A stretch of DNA of 64,000 nucleotides from Dasyornis broadbenti (lineage: Eukaryota; Chordata; Aves; Passeriformes; Dasyornithidae), in contig VZRN01005839.1 of assembly GCA_013397935.1 (NCBI GenBank), positions 2,114,292 to 2,178,291 of the forward strand, in the 5' to 3' direction. The notes under the pieces are model-generated. The model had not been told where the DNA came from. It saw only the letters and a program-made list of their open reading frames with translations, and ran no database searches. Numbering within the stretch: position 1 is the stretch's first letter; every line of letters starts with the position of its first letter. Position numbers and translations under genes: made by a program. Below, piece after piece: positions 34,020 to 45,697 of the stretch.

Positions 34020-35550
34020 TTTTCACTGTTAGCTGTAGAAATTTATCTGTTCATGAAGAATTTTGAGAAAAATTCCTTGTTACCTCCAGATAAGAGGGAA
34101 GAGTTAAACTACGTGGCTGCTGTGGTAACAACTGGAGATGAACGATATGAACAAATGGACATTTTCCACCAACTTCTGAGTGATAAGGAGCAACTACCTT
34201 TTACCTGAAACCTTGTTGGAAAGGTCAAATTATCTGGCTTATTGAAGCTTTGGCCAAGCTGTAATGGATCTGCTGCAAACCATTGTGGCTGTTTCCAATT
34301 ACCCAATCATTTTTGTTCTATGTGACCTTCAGATCCTTGCCTACCAGCTTTAATTTTAATCAGAATAGACATTCAAGATTGCTGTCTTCAACAGGTAGGG
34401 GACAGGTTCTTAAGGACCTTGATCTGTTATCAACACAATTTTCTTATGCAAGATTTCTAAAGCACAGGGATCTGTTTGGGTCACATAGCTATTTCTTCCT
34501 TTATGGTAATCCTGCCCAGCAGATAAAACCTTGCCCAGTAATGTTGAGCACTGAGCCTGAATAAAACCATGCATCACACTGAAATTCACAGGATGGTTTG
34601 CCTCATAAACAGTTTCAGTGAATGGTGTGCTGCAGAAAAACAAAGTGTGGACAATCAGTCCCCACCCAGGCATGCTAGCACCTACTGCTGAGGAAGAAAG
34701 CTGGTCCTCAGAGAGTGAGGATATTGGGTGTGACTACGAGTAGGTGCCCCAGCCAGTGCTGAGGAGAGTGATTTATGAGCCAAAGGTGTGAAAGCCATAG
34801 ATGCAGATTGTTGTTAATGTCTCTGCTGAGCCTGTCTTGGACCTGCCTTTGATATGCAATCGGCGTGAGTCTTACCTAGGGCAAGAGTGCAGCACTTGCC
34901 ATATGGAGATCAGTACTCCTCAGGTACTGCAGCTGTTAGCAAAAACCACTTTCAAACTCAGCAGTTGGCAGCCCCAGTCACTTTGCAGGAATGTGATAAG
35001 CTTCTTATCCGCACTGCATACGCCTTTAGGGCTACAGAGGGTGACAAATACCTGCAGGCTGCCAGAGTCTCCTGCCTGGCTGGTGAAAATACAGATTTCT
35101 TCCAGTTACTTACTGATCTCTAGAAATGGCTTTGCACGGGGAAGAAGGGTGGGACGTTTCCCTGCTCTGTAAATTGCTGTGTCTAGCAGCTGTTCCCTTC
35201 GGCTTGAACAGCTGTGAAGACAGATTACTACTTAACTTCATCTTAAACCTAGCTAGGAGACAGACAGGTTGGCATTTAGGACTTTCTGAAATCAATACTG
35301 GGTATCTGCATTTTGCAGCTCTTCTTTCTTGCTCTTACAATGCTGTCCTGAAAAACCCAAGGAGCTGCTCGAGGTTCTTGCACCTTTCTGCAAATCATTA
35401 AAGGCAGTTTCAGCTCTCACCTCAGCAAGCAGAGAAGCTAAAGAGAAATGCCAGATAGTGATGATATCATCACTTGTGAAAACAGGGACAAGTTTGGATG
35501 CACTTAGCAGTTTCATATATCCTCCAGGGGAAGCCTTTGTGCTCTGAGGA
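34020..35550 (+). pseudogene. Possible decayed coding locus of unknown identity
   Basis: Several consecutive plus-strand segments translate into protein-like sequence but change frame and carry stops. From about 34033, after a pyrimidine-rich tract and TTAG, the frame reads EIYLFMKNFEKNSLLPPDKR and DERYEQMDIFHQLLSDKEQL. A +1 shift then gives PETLLERSNYLAYWSFGQ, followed by MDLLQTIVAVSNYPIIFVL. At about 34690 comes EEESWSSESEDIGCDYE, a stop, then VPQPVLRRVIYEPKV. At 34990-35120 DKLLIRTAYAFRATEGDKYL appears, and at 35350-35547 KPKELLEVLAPFCKSLKAVS to PPGEAFVL and a stop. I do not recognise the parent protein. It could be a processed or unitary pseudogene, or misread noncoding sequence. Confidence 0.35.
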
Positions 35551-38500
35551 CTGTGGGACATATAAGAACCAAAACAAGAAAAGAACAACCCTTTTATTTA
35601 CTTCAGTTCTGCAGCTGCTGGCACTTTAGCTGAGCTGGTCATCTTGGAGCCTGATTTCTAATGTGTGGCAAAACTGCATGTGCCAGATATGCTGTCACTA
35701 GCCAAAAGTTTTACTGCAAGAAAGCAAAATTTTAGCATGTTGAATGTTTGTTGTTTTTTCTTTCTTAATTAAAAATGGTGTAAAACTCATAGTTCTCTCA
35801 GTGACTACTCTCAAAAAAAGTTCTTTATATTTAGCCTTAAAAGATAAAATCTGCCCTGACTTGGAGAGTTTTAAAAAAGGACTCTAGATTAAGATTCTAA
35901 ATAAGAATTCCCTTCCCACCTCCCTAAACCAAGGACTGAGAGCCCTTTTGAAGAATTTATGCTACAGTACACAGATTTTTAAAAGTGAAAACTGTTCTGG
36001 AAACGGAGAACCACGAGATGGTGCTCTTGAATCACTCACTGCATGAAGCTGGATTCGCTGAGTTCGTTTTTCTGTGTTCACGGAGAGTGTATTCCCTCCA
36101 CCTCTGCTGACTGTAGCTGTAGCTCTAGTTACTACAGTCACAGGGAATCAGATTAAATCTGCAACCAAAAGAACAAAACACAGACTTTGAATTCAATGAC
36201 TGATTTTAACATCTGTTTCAGACGTATTTGTGTAGGATAGGTACGCCTTTGCTAAACTTAAAAATATACAGGTGCCTTTCATAAAAGCTTTGTCATGCTG
36301 CTAAGTGCATGTGCCTTCTTCAAAGAGTGATTGGCTGCCATAAACGATATTTACTTTGCCCACCTTGTGCCCCTATAGTGACAACTGGAGAGCAGTGTCA
36401 CCACTCCTGAGCAGTGGGTGCAAGCTGTCCCATCAAGCCATCAGAGCAGGCCTGGAGCAAGCCACAAACAGAGGTTTGCCTGGATTGGACATTGTGTTCC
36501 TGATTGATGGAGGTTTGGGGAACACCTCAGCTGTACAACAGCTGTGGTGCCACCTTGTCGTGTCTTCTGGCAGGAACTGATAGTGCTGACTTGCGAAATA
36601 TCTAACAGGCATACCATGCAAATGCCACTTCTTGTAGAGTGCCTCCACTGTGCTTAGGAGGGGCTGGCATCTTGAGCTGAAATGCAAGGATGGACCAGGC
36701 CATTACTGTGATGTTTGATTTTGGAAGCCACTTTGCCCTGATGAAAAGGTTCTCCTTTCTAATGTATTTGAAATTTGGAGTAGAGGATGAGGAGTTACAG
36801 AGATGGACAACTCCTGGATTTTGAGTCTTTACCGAAGGATGTACAAGTTGTCAGGTCCACTAAATTTTAATATGACCTTGTCAGAATGGTTTCTCAGAAG
36901 TAGTCCAGGGGAACATAAGGATACAGGTCAAAACATAGTGTTGATATTCCCAGCACAAAATAAATGCAGCTAAGCTCTATAAGCCTGCTGGCACATGCAG
37001 AAATAGTTGTAAGATTCAAATGAAAGAGCAGATATTCTTGTAGTGGCCTCTGAGATGGTTCAGCAGCAGCTGAGGTTTTGTCCCTTAAGGTTTAATTTTC
37101 TGCTTTTTGCATTCAGAGCTGCCCTCACAGTACCTCAGTCCAGCATTCAAACGAGTCAAGAGCCTGGGAGATATATTGAGAAATTAAGAAGCAAAAAAAA
37201 ATTGTAGTTCCCTGTGTTTGTTTACTGCTCTGTGGGTTTTGATTCAGTTCTGGGGATACAACAAGCCTTCTGCAGCCCTCAGCCAGCTGCAGCATCGGGG
37301 CCAGCCCATGGCCTGAAGAACAGTCCGGGGGATGTTCTCTGGCCATGCAGTTGCATGGTTGGGAAGAGGGAGGGACCCTGCCTCTCCACTGCCCTGTTTC
37401 TCACCTCATAAATGCTGGGTTAGCTTTTGGGAGGTGCCAGTCATATTGTTGCCCTTGGCTGGTGCAACCATGCCAGGACAGGGCTGAAAAATGAAGGCTT
37501 CTGGGCATTTGATATCTCCTTCTAGCCAGACCAGGACAGTAATGGTACATGGAGGTTTGTGGTTAAAAAGCCTCTCTGGCTTCCTCAGCCCCCTATGTCA
37601 GACTCTCACTGAGAGGATGGGAGGTACTGCTAACTTAAAGTGTTTTCTGTGGGAACGTAACAAGCACCCCCCAGCTGCTGTGCAGAAGGACTGGGCTCAG
37701 GAGACGCTCCTGAGTGTTTCAGGAGGAGGTAGGGCTCTTCCAGGGCTAAGGCCTGGCGGCTACAGCTTCTCACGAGAGACTTGGGGTGGGTACAGCTGTG
37801 GTGGCCACCACCTCCCAAAGCTCCTCTCTGCTTTCTGCCCATGCCAGCTCTGTGCCCACCAGAGAGCGCAGTGCTCCTGCTCAGCAGGGATGCAGGCTGC
37901 TTCCAGAGAATCCACTGGAGCTGGCTGATGCATGAATCATAATGCAAGCATGATGACACAAGAGTTCTGAGACTTACCTCTTGTGTTTAGTGTCATTTTC
38001 TGAGGGTCTACCTTGGCTCAGTTAATTACATTGTACAACAGATTTTTGTTAGTCATATGTAGATCTAATTTTCAAGATTGTCCCTGGGTGCCAAATTAGC
38101 AGAGAAAACATCAACTGCAATTTGCTTACAAACATACTTTAAACACCAGCTGCTTGTAAAAATGCATATGATGTTTTTAAATTAAAAAGCTCTGTGTTGC
38201 CTTAAAAATACTTGCAACAGGCAGCACAATAATACATTTAGACTCTGCAACGTATTTACTTATGTACCCATAGATAAAAAATCTGTGTGCCAGTAGGAAA
38301 TCCAGAAAGTGAGTTGCTTCATGTCCCTTTCTTACTTTATGACACATCATGGTTGTGTAAAGAATTGTGATGCTAAACTGCAGGAGGAAGAGCCCTCTGA
38401 AGCAGGGTAAAAAACATGTCAGCTGTCATATGCTAAAGGTAAGTAAATCAGTAGGAATACCACGGGACTTCTGATCTCACTGTATGCATTTTAGCAGTAG

Positions 38501-41500
38501 TTTTAGCAAATAAAGCTGTTCACATTTGTTCTGACCTCCTCACCTCTGTTAAGTAGCAGTTAAATTCTCAGTATTTGTACTTGATATATAAATGTAAAAT
38601 ATATAAAATAAGACATCTCAATGTCCTACATCACTACTACAGCTCCACCACTCTGCCATAAATTAACCATGTAGTAGATGACGAGTACACTTTTTAGTAT
38701 TTCTATTTATACTCTCAGTGTGCTAATATTCATAGTAGTTATTATCTTGTCTGAACCGAAAATCTTCACTCTTCTCAACGCTCTTGTAAATAGCTTATAT
38801 CCTGAAGGCTATACTTTCTTAAAAAGATTAACTCTTTTACTGTTTTACATAGCAGAACAGAAGACGTATTCTTTCTTTGGAGTTACAATCAAGAGCAAGG
38901 TTTTTACTGTTGACACAGAACACATTTATCCTCACTATAGCAAGGTTTTCACAAAATTTCTGGGGTAATGATAATTCAATATATTGCTATATGTTTACAT
39001 GTGAATCTCAAATATTATTAAAATTTTTTCAGATTTCCTATCCGTATACATTGACACTGAAGCAAATTAATGTCTTTTGTACTTATTTTACTGCATATCA
39101 ATTTCTTAAATTCTGGTGACAAAATCAAAGGTACTGGTTGTGCATGTTTTAGGAAGATTTATATTTTCTGTTATCTGGTGCTCAAACAAGCAGTGAAACT
39201 TCTGAGAATGTGAGGGGTTGTCTACATAAGAAAGATTACTGGTTTAATTCATTAATATTTGAAACTGGGCTACTTATATTGATGAAATAATATATATGTA
39301 TAGATACAGATATAGATATACAAAAGAGGTCATATGAAATTATAAAGCCAGGCTCAGCTCATGCCTCAAACACCTTTAAGACCAAGCAAAAATCAGAGGC
39401 AACAAATATCTTTATTTTTCCTTCTGATACAAAATTCACCTTTTGCAGCAACTTGTTACTGCAGATAAGTGATGCATACTTGTACAGCCCTCCTAAGTCT
39501 ACATCACATATTCATTGCTTATGCAACTGATAAAATCAGAAATTTATGTTCCTGTATAGAACCACGATAAACATTTACCATTGCTAACTGAGCTGAAATA
39601 GTTGTCATTCCAAGTGGAAATACCTGTGACTTGACCAGTGGATTAGGCTTCCAAAGTTTAACAGATGTTAATTATGGAGAGGATGGTAGAGGGTAAATAT
39701 TGCTTTTCCTTTTCTATCTTTCCTGAATAAATTAAGTATATGATTTAATATGGGCTTACAAGGACTATAAGCTAAAAAGAAAAAGCCATCAGCTATATTA
39801 CTATTTATTTCTGTTCCTTTGATCTTAAATTAGTAGATTTTTTTTCAGAGAAATCATTAAATAAAATTGTAACGTTCAAAAATATTTCTGAATGTTTTCA
39901 TTACTATATGAACAGAAATTCTTTCTTCCAAACTAACTAAATTTTTATTCAGGGAATAAGGTTCTCCTATTCCAGAGTGATCTGTATACCTAACTCCAGT
40001 AATTGTTTACAGAAAATTTAAACAATTTCAAAACAAAATACCTTACACATAGAAACTAAAAACTCTCTGCAAACTATTGTGGTAGGACCTAGTTGCAAGT
40101 AGGGAGATTATACAGTAATTTTTTTAAATTACTGAGTTTAGTTTTAATTTGCAGAATTTTAAACTTATATTTTTGCCCCTTTTTCAAAATGTAAAGTATA
40201 TTTTATTAAAGCTTTTTTTTTAATTTGTAATCTTATTAAAATATATAAAGAACATGAAGGATAACTGTAGGTTTATCTTTTTATGTGATAAATTGCATTT
40301 TTGAATGGGGTTTTAGCCTCTTTTTTTTTTTTTTTTCGTTACCTCAGACCCTTTCAGAGAAAGGAAGAGAGAAACAATATGCCAGCTCTTTTTTTAAAAT
40401 TCTTTCACTTTTATCAGCCTTTAACAGAAATTTCTGTGAGAGCTATGCTGAAAAGACATCAGTTTTACAAACTTGTGAACAGTAAATGGTGAAAGTATGA
40501 AAAATAAAATACGTATGCCATGTCTTTGTTTCTAATGAAAAACATACAAAACAGAAATAATGTGATTTATTATGCAGCTTAGAATAGTTGGAGAAATGTT
40601 TAATCCAGTATGATAAAAGGTATTTGCTTAAAGTCAGATTTTAAACTGATGTGTGAGTGAGAGTGCTCCCTTTTATGCCACCACAAGTATCACAGTTTGC
40701 TAATAGTGAGCCGTGCTGGTAGAAAAAGTTTGAAGGATTAGAAATTAAAAGAAATCAGCAAATACTTTAGTTACCATCTTCAAGATTTGTTCAAAGCCAG
40801 CACGAAAGCACATAATTTTAAAAATTAACATGGCAGGAAACGTGATCCAAAAGGCTTCTCCTTAAGCTTGCCCTTAAGGGCACGAAGGGAGCTCAATACA
40901 GGATTGTGATACACAGCCCGTGGGCAAGAAATTGATCCATAAATCTTTGTAAATTAAGCCAGTATTTGTGTTACTGAAAAATGGATTTCATCTGCTGGTG
41001 GACTCGGAACACTCGTTGGCACTATATATCCTCTGTATGAGCTTGGTTTAAAGCTGCTGCTGTATTGTACTGGAAGCTGCTGCAAAATTGCCACAGAAAC
41101 CCTACTGAGTGTATTTTCAATGTCATTCTAGTCTCGATGTGTTTTGTGGGTGGTAAATGTTAACTCTGAGGAGGATGAAAAAGAATTGTGATCATTTTTT
41201 TATTAAATCTCAGCATCACTTAATTTTAAATCTAAGAGTAGTAGTAGCATGTAGGATATTTTATTTATGTTAAAATTGAAACAACATGAAAGAAACCTAG
41301 AATATGTAGTTTGGGAGATCTGAGAGATCATAGAATTTAATCCAGGGAGTAGAGGACATGTCTTTAACGAGACTTTATTGTCTTCTTTATATGTGCTGTG
41401 TAATTTTAAATTTCTTGATTTAAAATGTTGTGCAATTTTAATATAGTCTTCTGCTTAATATTTCTTCTTTTTCATCATCTTATTCCTGCCATGCTGATGA

Positions 41501-42605
41501 CAAATTTCAATACTTTTGAGAATATTTTGCTATCTTTCAAGCTAAGACTTTCTGAGTCAGCGGACTCAACCTCTCACAAGGTCACCTTACACAGTGACCA
41601 CTGGAGAACAACTCCAAAAGAAAAAAAATTATTTCCAACAGCAGAGAAAAGTTTTAGTAAACCTTTCAGAGAATTCAGAAATGATGAAATGGAACAGAAG
41701 TTGCCATCTGGAAATTTGGTATTCGTTACTTGGAATCTGTCAGTATAATGTCCACATCATGAATGCTTGTGAGATTAAACACAGTGTGGCTTGAAGGAGG
41801 CCTGAGTCAAAGACTGATCTCTCCTTAATTAGTAAGTCCTTGTCCAAGAGATGCTTCTTGCATATAAAACTAGTCCTCAGATATCTCTTTTGCCTTCAGT
41901 ATGAGTATGTAATGAGGGTGTGCTTGTAGAGCCTTTCTCTTTTAATTTTTCCAAACTTGTGGTTTCTCTGTGCCTGTGCTGTGAACCAGCAGGTAGCATG
42001 ACAGCATAGTTCTGTCCAAAACCAGGCATGCAACTGAGTTAACCCCATCCTGAATGCAGACTGATGAGTTCAGAACTGCCCCTTGGCTTTGCACTTTACA
42101 CTGGTGTGACACAGCAATGCCCATGAACACGTGTATCATGTGCACTCCATTTCACTCCTGTCCCATCATTCACACATGCAGGTACTGCATACACAAGTCT
42201 CCTGCTCTACCATGCAAAGTTCATGGCAGGAACACTGAAAATAATTTGCTGTTAGTTTAAGCAAAGACTGAGGGTTATAGAATTGGTTCTCCTCTTGAAC
42301 CGAATCATGCTCAGAGAAAACAAGAGCTGAGTTTTTAAAGAAAATTTTTAATACTTTTGTAGTCCTCTATTTCTGGTCAGCCAGAGGGAGGGGGGAACAG
42401 GCTGGCAAGGAATGGTGCTGTTTTCCAACACTGCATAAACATTCCCACAGCAGTGCTTCCCTGCTCAGGCCGCTTCCTCCCTATCAGCATGGGAAGTGCA
42501 ACCACCCCCATTAGCACTATTGGAACCATGGTGTCCACCCCATCTCCTGAAGCAGCTGGAGACCACATTTTTTAATTTTAAAATTCTTAGTATGGAAAAT
42601 ATCTT

Positions 42606-42653
42606 AAAAAAAAAAAAAGAAATCACTTAAAAAAAAAAAAAAAAAAAAAAAAA
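42606..42653. repeat. Two adjacent A tracts
   Basis: A runs at 42606-42618 and 42629-42653, each preceded by CTT and separated by GAAATCACTT. They behave as a simple-sequence repeat. Confidence 0.9.
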
Positions 42654-44068
42654 GGCCCAGTCAGTGCTTTAATATCAGAGCAGAGAAGAAAGAGCCATCT
42701 TCTTACCTGCACTCTGAACAGATGTAAAACAAGCAGGTGAAAGCACATGTGCGTACAATTCTTGATCTTTGACTGGGGCAGTTTGTACTCTGTCATTTCC
42801 TTGGGGAGGCTCTTACTCATACAAACTTACAGAAATCATTACACTAACGCACTGATACTTTTCTTTCCTGCTGCAAGGCTGGCTGTAAAAAGAGTAAGAG
42901 CTCAAGCTATCAGTGCCATCCTACATCCTTGGTACTAAATTTGGCCATGATTTAGAGTTTGCTATCGTGTTAACCTTTCTGTGGTGCCAACAACCCTACC
43001 AGTACCCACATCCTCCTAAAGTAAGGGTCCTCCAGTAGAGAGGAGGAAGGCAAAGAAAAGGTCACAAAATAAAGTGAATACCAAAGAATTTTTCCTTTCC
43101 TTAGATAAATGTCATGCATAATGTTTTTGATTCCTATTTTGCCACAAATCATAGCACAGTATTCCTACATTGTTGATTATCATTAATTTCCAAAAGTAAC
43201 AACAGAAAAATATCAGAGTTCAACAAATTATAATCAAATTTAGCTGTTTATTGATGCATCCATGAGTGCTGTTTAGAACACAGATATTTCTTGAGTTACT
43301 ACCTTGTTTTATAGTCAGTGCTGTTTAGTTTTAAATATTTCTTCACTGAAGTTATTTCTAATTCTTTCAGTTCCTAGTGCTTCCTATCTTATTAAAAATG
43401 TAAAGCCATCTCTCTATACAGACTTGCAAGCATGACGAGCTGGATCCAAAGTTAATGAATCTTCCTCTTAATTTTAACCCCTGAATACAGCCATGACCTT
43501 CTCCTCCTACATTGTTGAATTATAATGAGGTTGGGGGTGGTTTAATCTATTGATCCCATTGTCCATGACAGCACTGCTATGTTATTAATTGCAGACACAG
43601 ACTACATGTGCATACTCATCCCTTACTTCAAGAAGAGATACTTTTCAGTCTTTCAAGAGATTCAATCTTTATGTAACAGAGCTATGCTCAGCACCTATTT
43701 GTCCCAGCTTAGGCTTTCTAACCAGAGTATGTTCTTAATTTGTCATGGCATACTAGTCACTGTAAGAGCAATATGTATTGCACTACAAGACATTCATAAC
43801 ATAGCTGTAATTTAGGCATCAAATGTATGATGAGTGTGTTATAGAGATTTAAGAAAATATTGGAAACTAAGTAGGTCAATGGAGAAAATACCAGGTTGGG
43901 TGTTAAGACATCTCCTGGTAGTCTGTGGTAAAGGGCCTCATCTTGTTCCTGTTTCCAGTGTCTGAATCATGTTTAAGAGACAAGTAAAAATGCACTATGC
44001 ACATTCCTGATGTTTTAAGCAATGTGTGAAATTTCTGCTGTTTCTCAAAGGATAGCACATCTCATAAA

Positions 44069-44116
44069 TAGATAGACAGACAGACAGACAGACAGAAAGA
44101 TAGACAGATATAGATG
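44069..44116. repeat. (GATA)/(GACA) microsatellite
   Basis: Alternating GATA and GACA tetranucleotides including five or more consecutive CAGA units; likely polymorphic. Confidence 0.93.
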
Positions 44117-45217
44117 GACTGTAGGAACTTAAAAACCAATTATAGTGAATATATTACCATGCTTGTATAGATCTGACCCCCTCTCAGGACAGATGCAGTT
44201 CCCTAACAATGCTATGGTAGAAAAGTGCAGGAATGATACACTTATTCAGATAACTGAGCTGAATTGAAGGGACTCTGTTCTGCTTTTCCCCAGGCACGTG
44301 GAAAGGAAGGGTTTTGTCCTGACCTAGAAGGACTAAATAGAGAGGTAAACAGGGTTGTGTACCATGATAGGAGGGCAGGAGCAAAAGGTTTCCAGACCTG
44401 AGAAATATCAAGGAATGGAAAATAAGCCTCTTTTCTGAAATTCCTGCTGCAGGTTAGAAAGAACAAGAGATGATTGAGGGCTGAAAGTATGGCTCAGCTT
44501 CCTGACCTTCTTGCACTAGCTTTGCATGAGTATAACCTGCAACATTTGACAAGTTAAGATTTTGACTGATAATACACAGACTGCATGTGAAAACAGCACG
44601 TGGATTCCATGTCAGCCCAAGCTTCACAGGGATTTACCTCTCAGATGAAGCCTGTAATTTATGTTTGGTGAGACAGGTCTTTCAGCTGTTGTAAATCAAA
44701 ACACCTACATAATTCACAGCATGTGAGGCTCTAGTCCAAATTGTGTATAGATAATTTCTGTTATACCATAAGGATTGTGGGGCCTGTTTTTCTTGCAAAT
44801 TCTGTTAGCATAACTTTGGAATAACTGCCATAAATGTAAAAGTGTTTCTTCATTGAATGAGAAGTGAATTAGCTGCAATATATTTATTGCAAAGATATAA
44901 ATGATAGATCATGTTGTGTTGCTTGATGTCATTGTCAAGTTTAAACCCCAGCACGTATATATTTAGGTCCATTGATAATCGTGTTATATTGAGCACATCA
45001 TCCTGTTAAATATATAATAAATTTGTAGCTAAATCACTATAAATGTACTTGATTCTTTCTTTTTAGGACTCTTCCAGAGAAAAAACACTGTTTACTCAAT
45101 TCCATTGAATGTTGCTAAAGTATCGAGAATATTGAAAGAAACAAGCTTTTTCTAAGAGCAAAAAGAAGCAAGCAAACACATGTAATACTCTTGAAAATGT
45201 GCTGAGAGGTTATAGTT

Positions 45218-45697
45218 TTGAACAATTCAGCAAGGAGTTGTCTTCAGATCTGTGAAAGATTTTTATTAGATGTTTCTTTAATAACACTGTTAAGAATTGG
45301 TGTGCCCCTGCAGAGGATCTTTTACAACTATTGTACTGCTAACAGCTACTGTTTCTGTCTCTACAAAGAGAAAAAATTTCTAGAACAGCACAGTCCAGCC
45401 GAATATTTACAGCTAAACCCATGTAAAATTGATTTAAACTCCAGGATACTCCTGCCTGACTCTTCAGCCTCTCCTCAGAGCAGTGGTGACTCGAGTAATG
45501 TGGGTAGCCCTAGAGATACATCCAGAAGTCCCCCAGCAGAGCAAGGCAAGAGGGCAAGTCTCTGCCACTGTGGGAGAGCAGGTGGAAAGGGGGGCAGGTG
45601 TTGTCCTGCCCCTCCATGTGTTCCACATTTAGAATTGCTTCTGAAGCAAGCCAGCCCAGAGACACATCCCTCATCTGGGATACGGTCCTGGTGCTGA
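45218..45697 (+). other. Unexplained open reading frame of 159 codons
   Basis: The longest gap-free open frame in the right half of the window, ending in TGA at 45695-45697. It has a hydrophobic N-terminal half and a Ser/Pro-rich stretch (SSASPQSSGDSSNVGSPRD), then a Cys/Gly-rich end. I recognise no family, promoter or splice support. It may be chance, an lncRNA exon or part of an unannotated transcript. Confidence 0.2.

Larger units (their letters stand above)
35551..45217. other. Intergenic, AT-rich, no gene recognised
   Basis: Nearly 10 kb downstream of FBXO5. Open frames are short and unlike known families on both strands. Simple repeats occur at 42606-42653 and 44069-44116, and a TATA/GATA-rich stretch near 39290-39320. 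The region may hold regulatory DNA or unrecognised lncRNA exons, which sequence alone does not show. Confidence 0.6.

Noticed and set aside
37491..37959. Overlapping open frames of 145 (+) and 109 (-) codons
   Set aside because: They are mirror frames in a locally GC-richer patch with no family signature on either strand.
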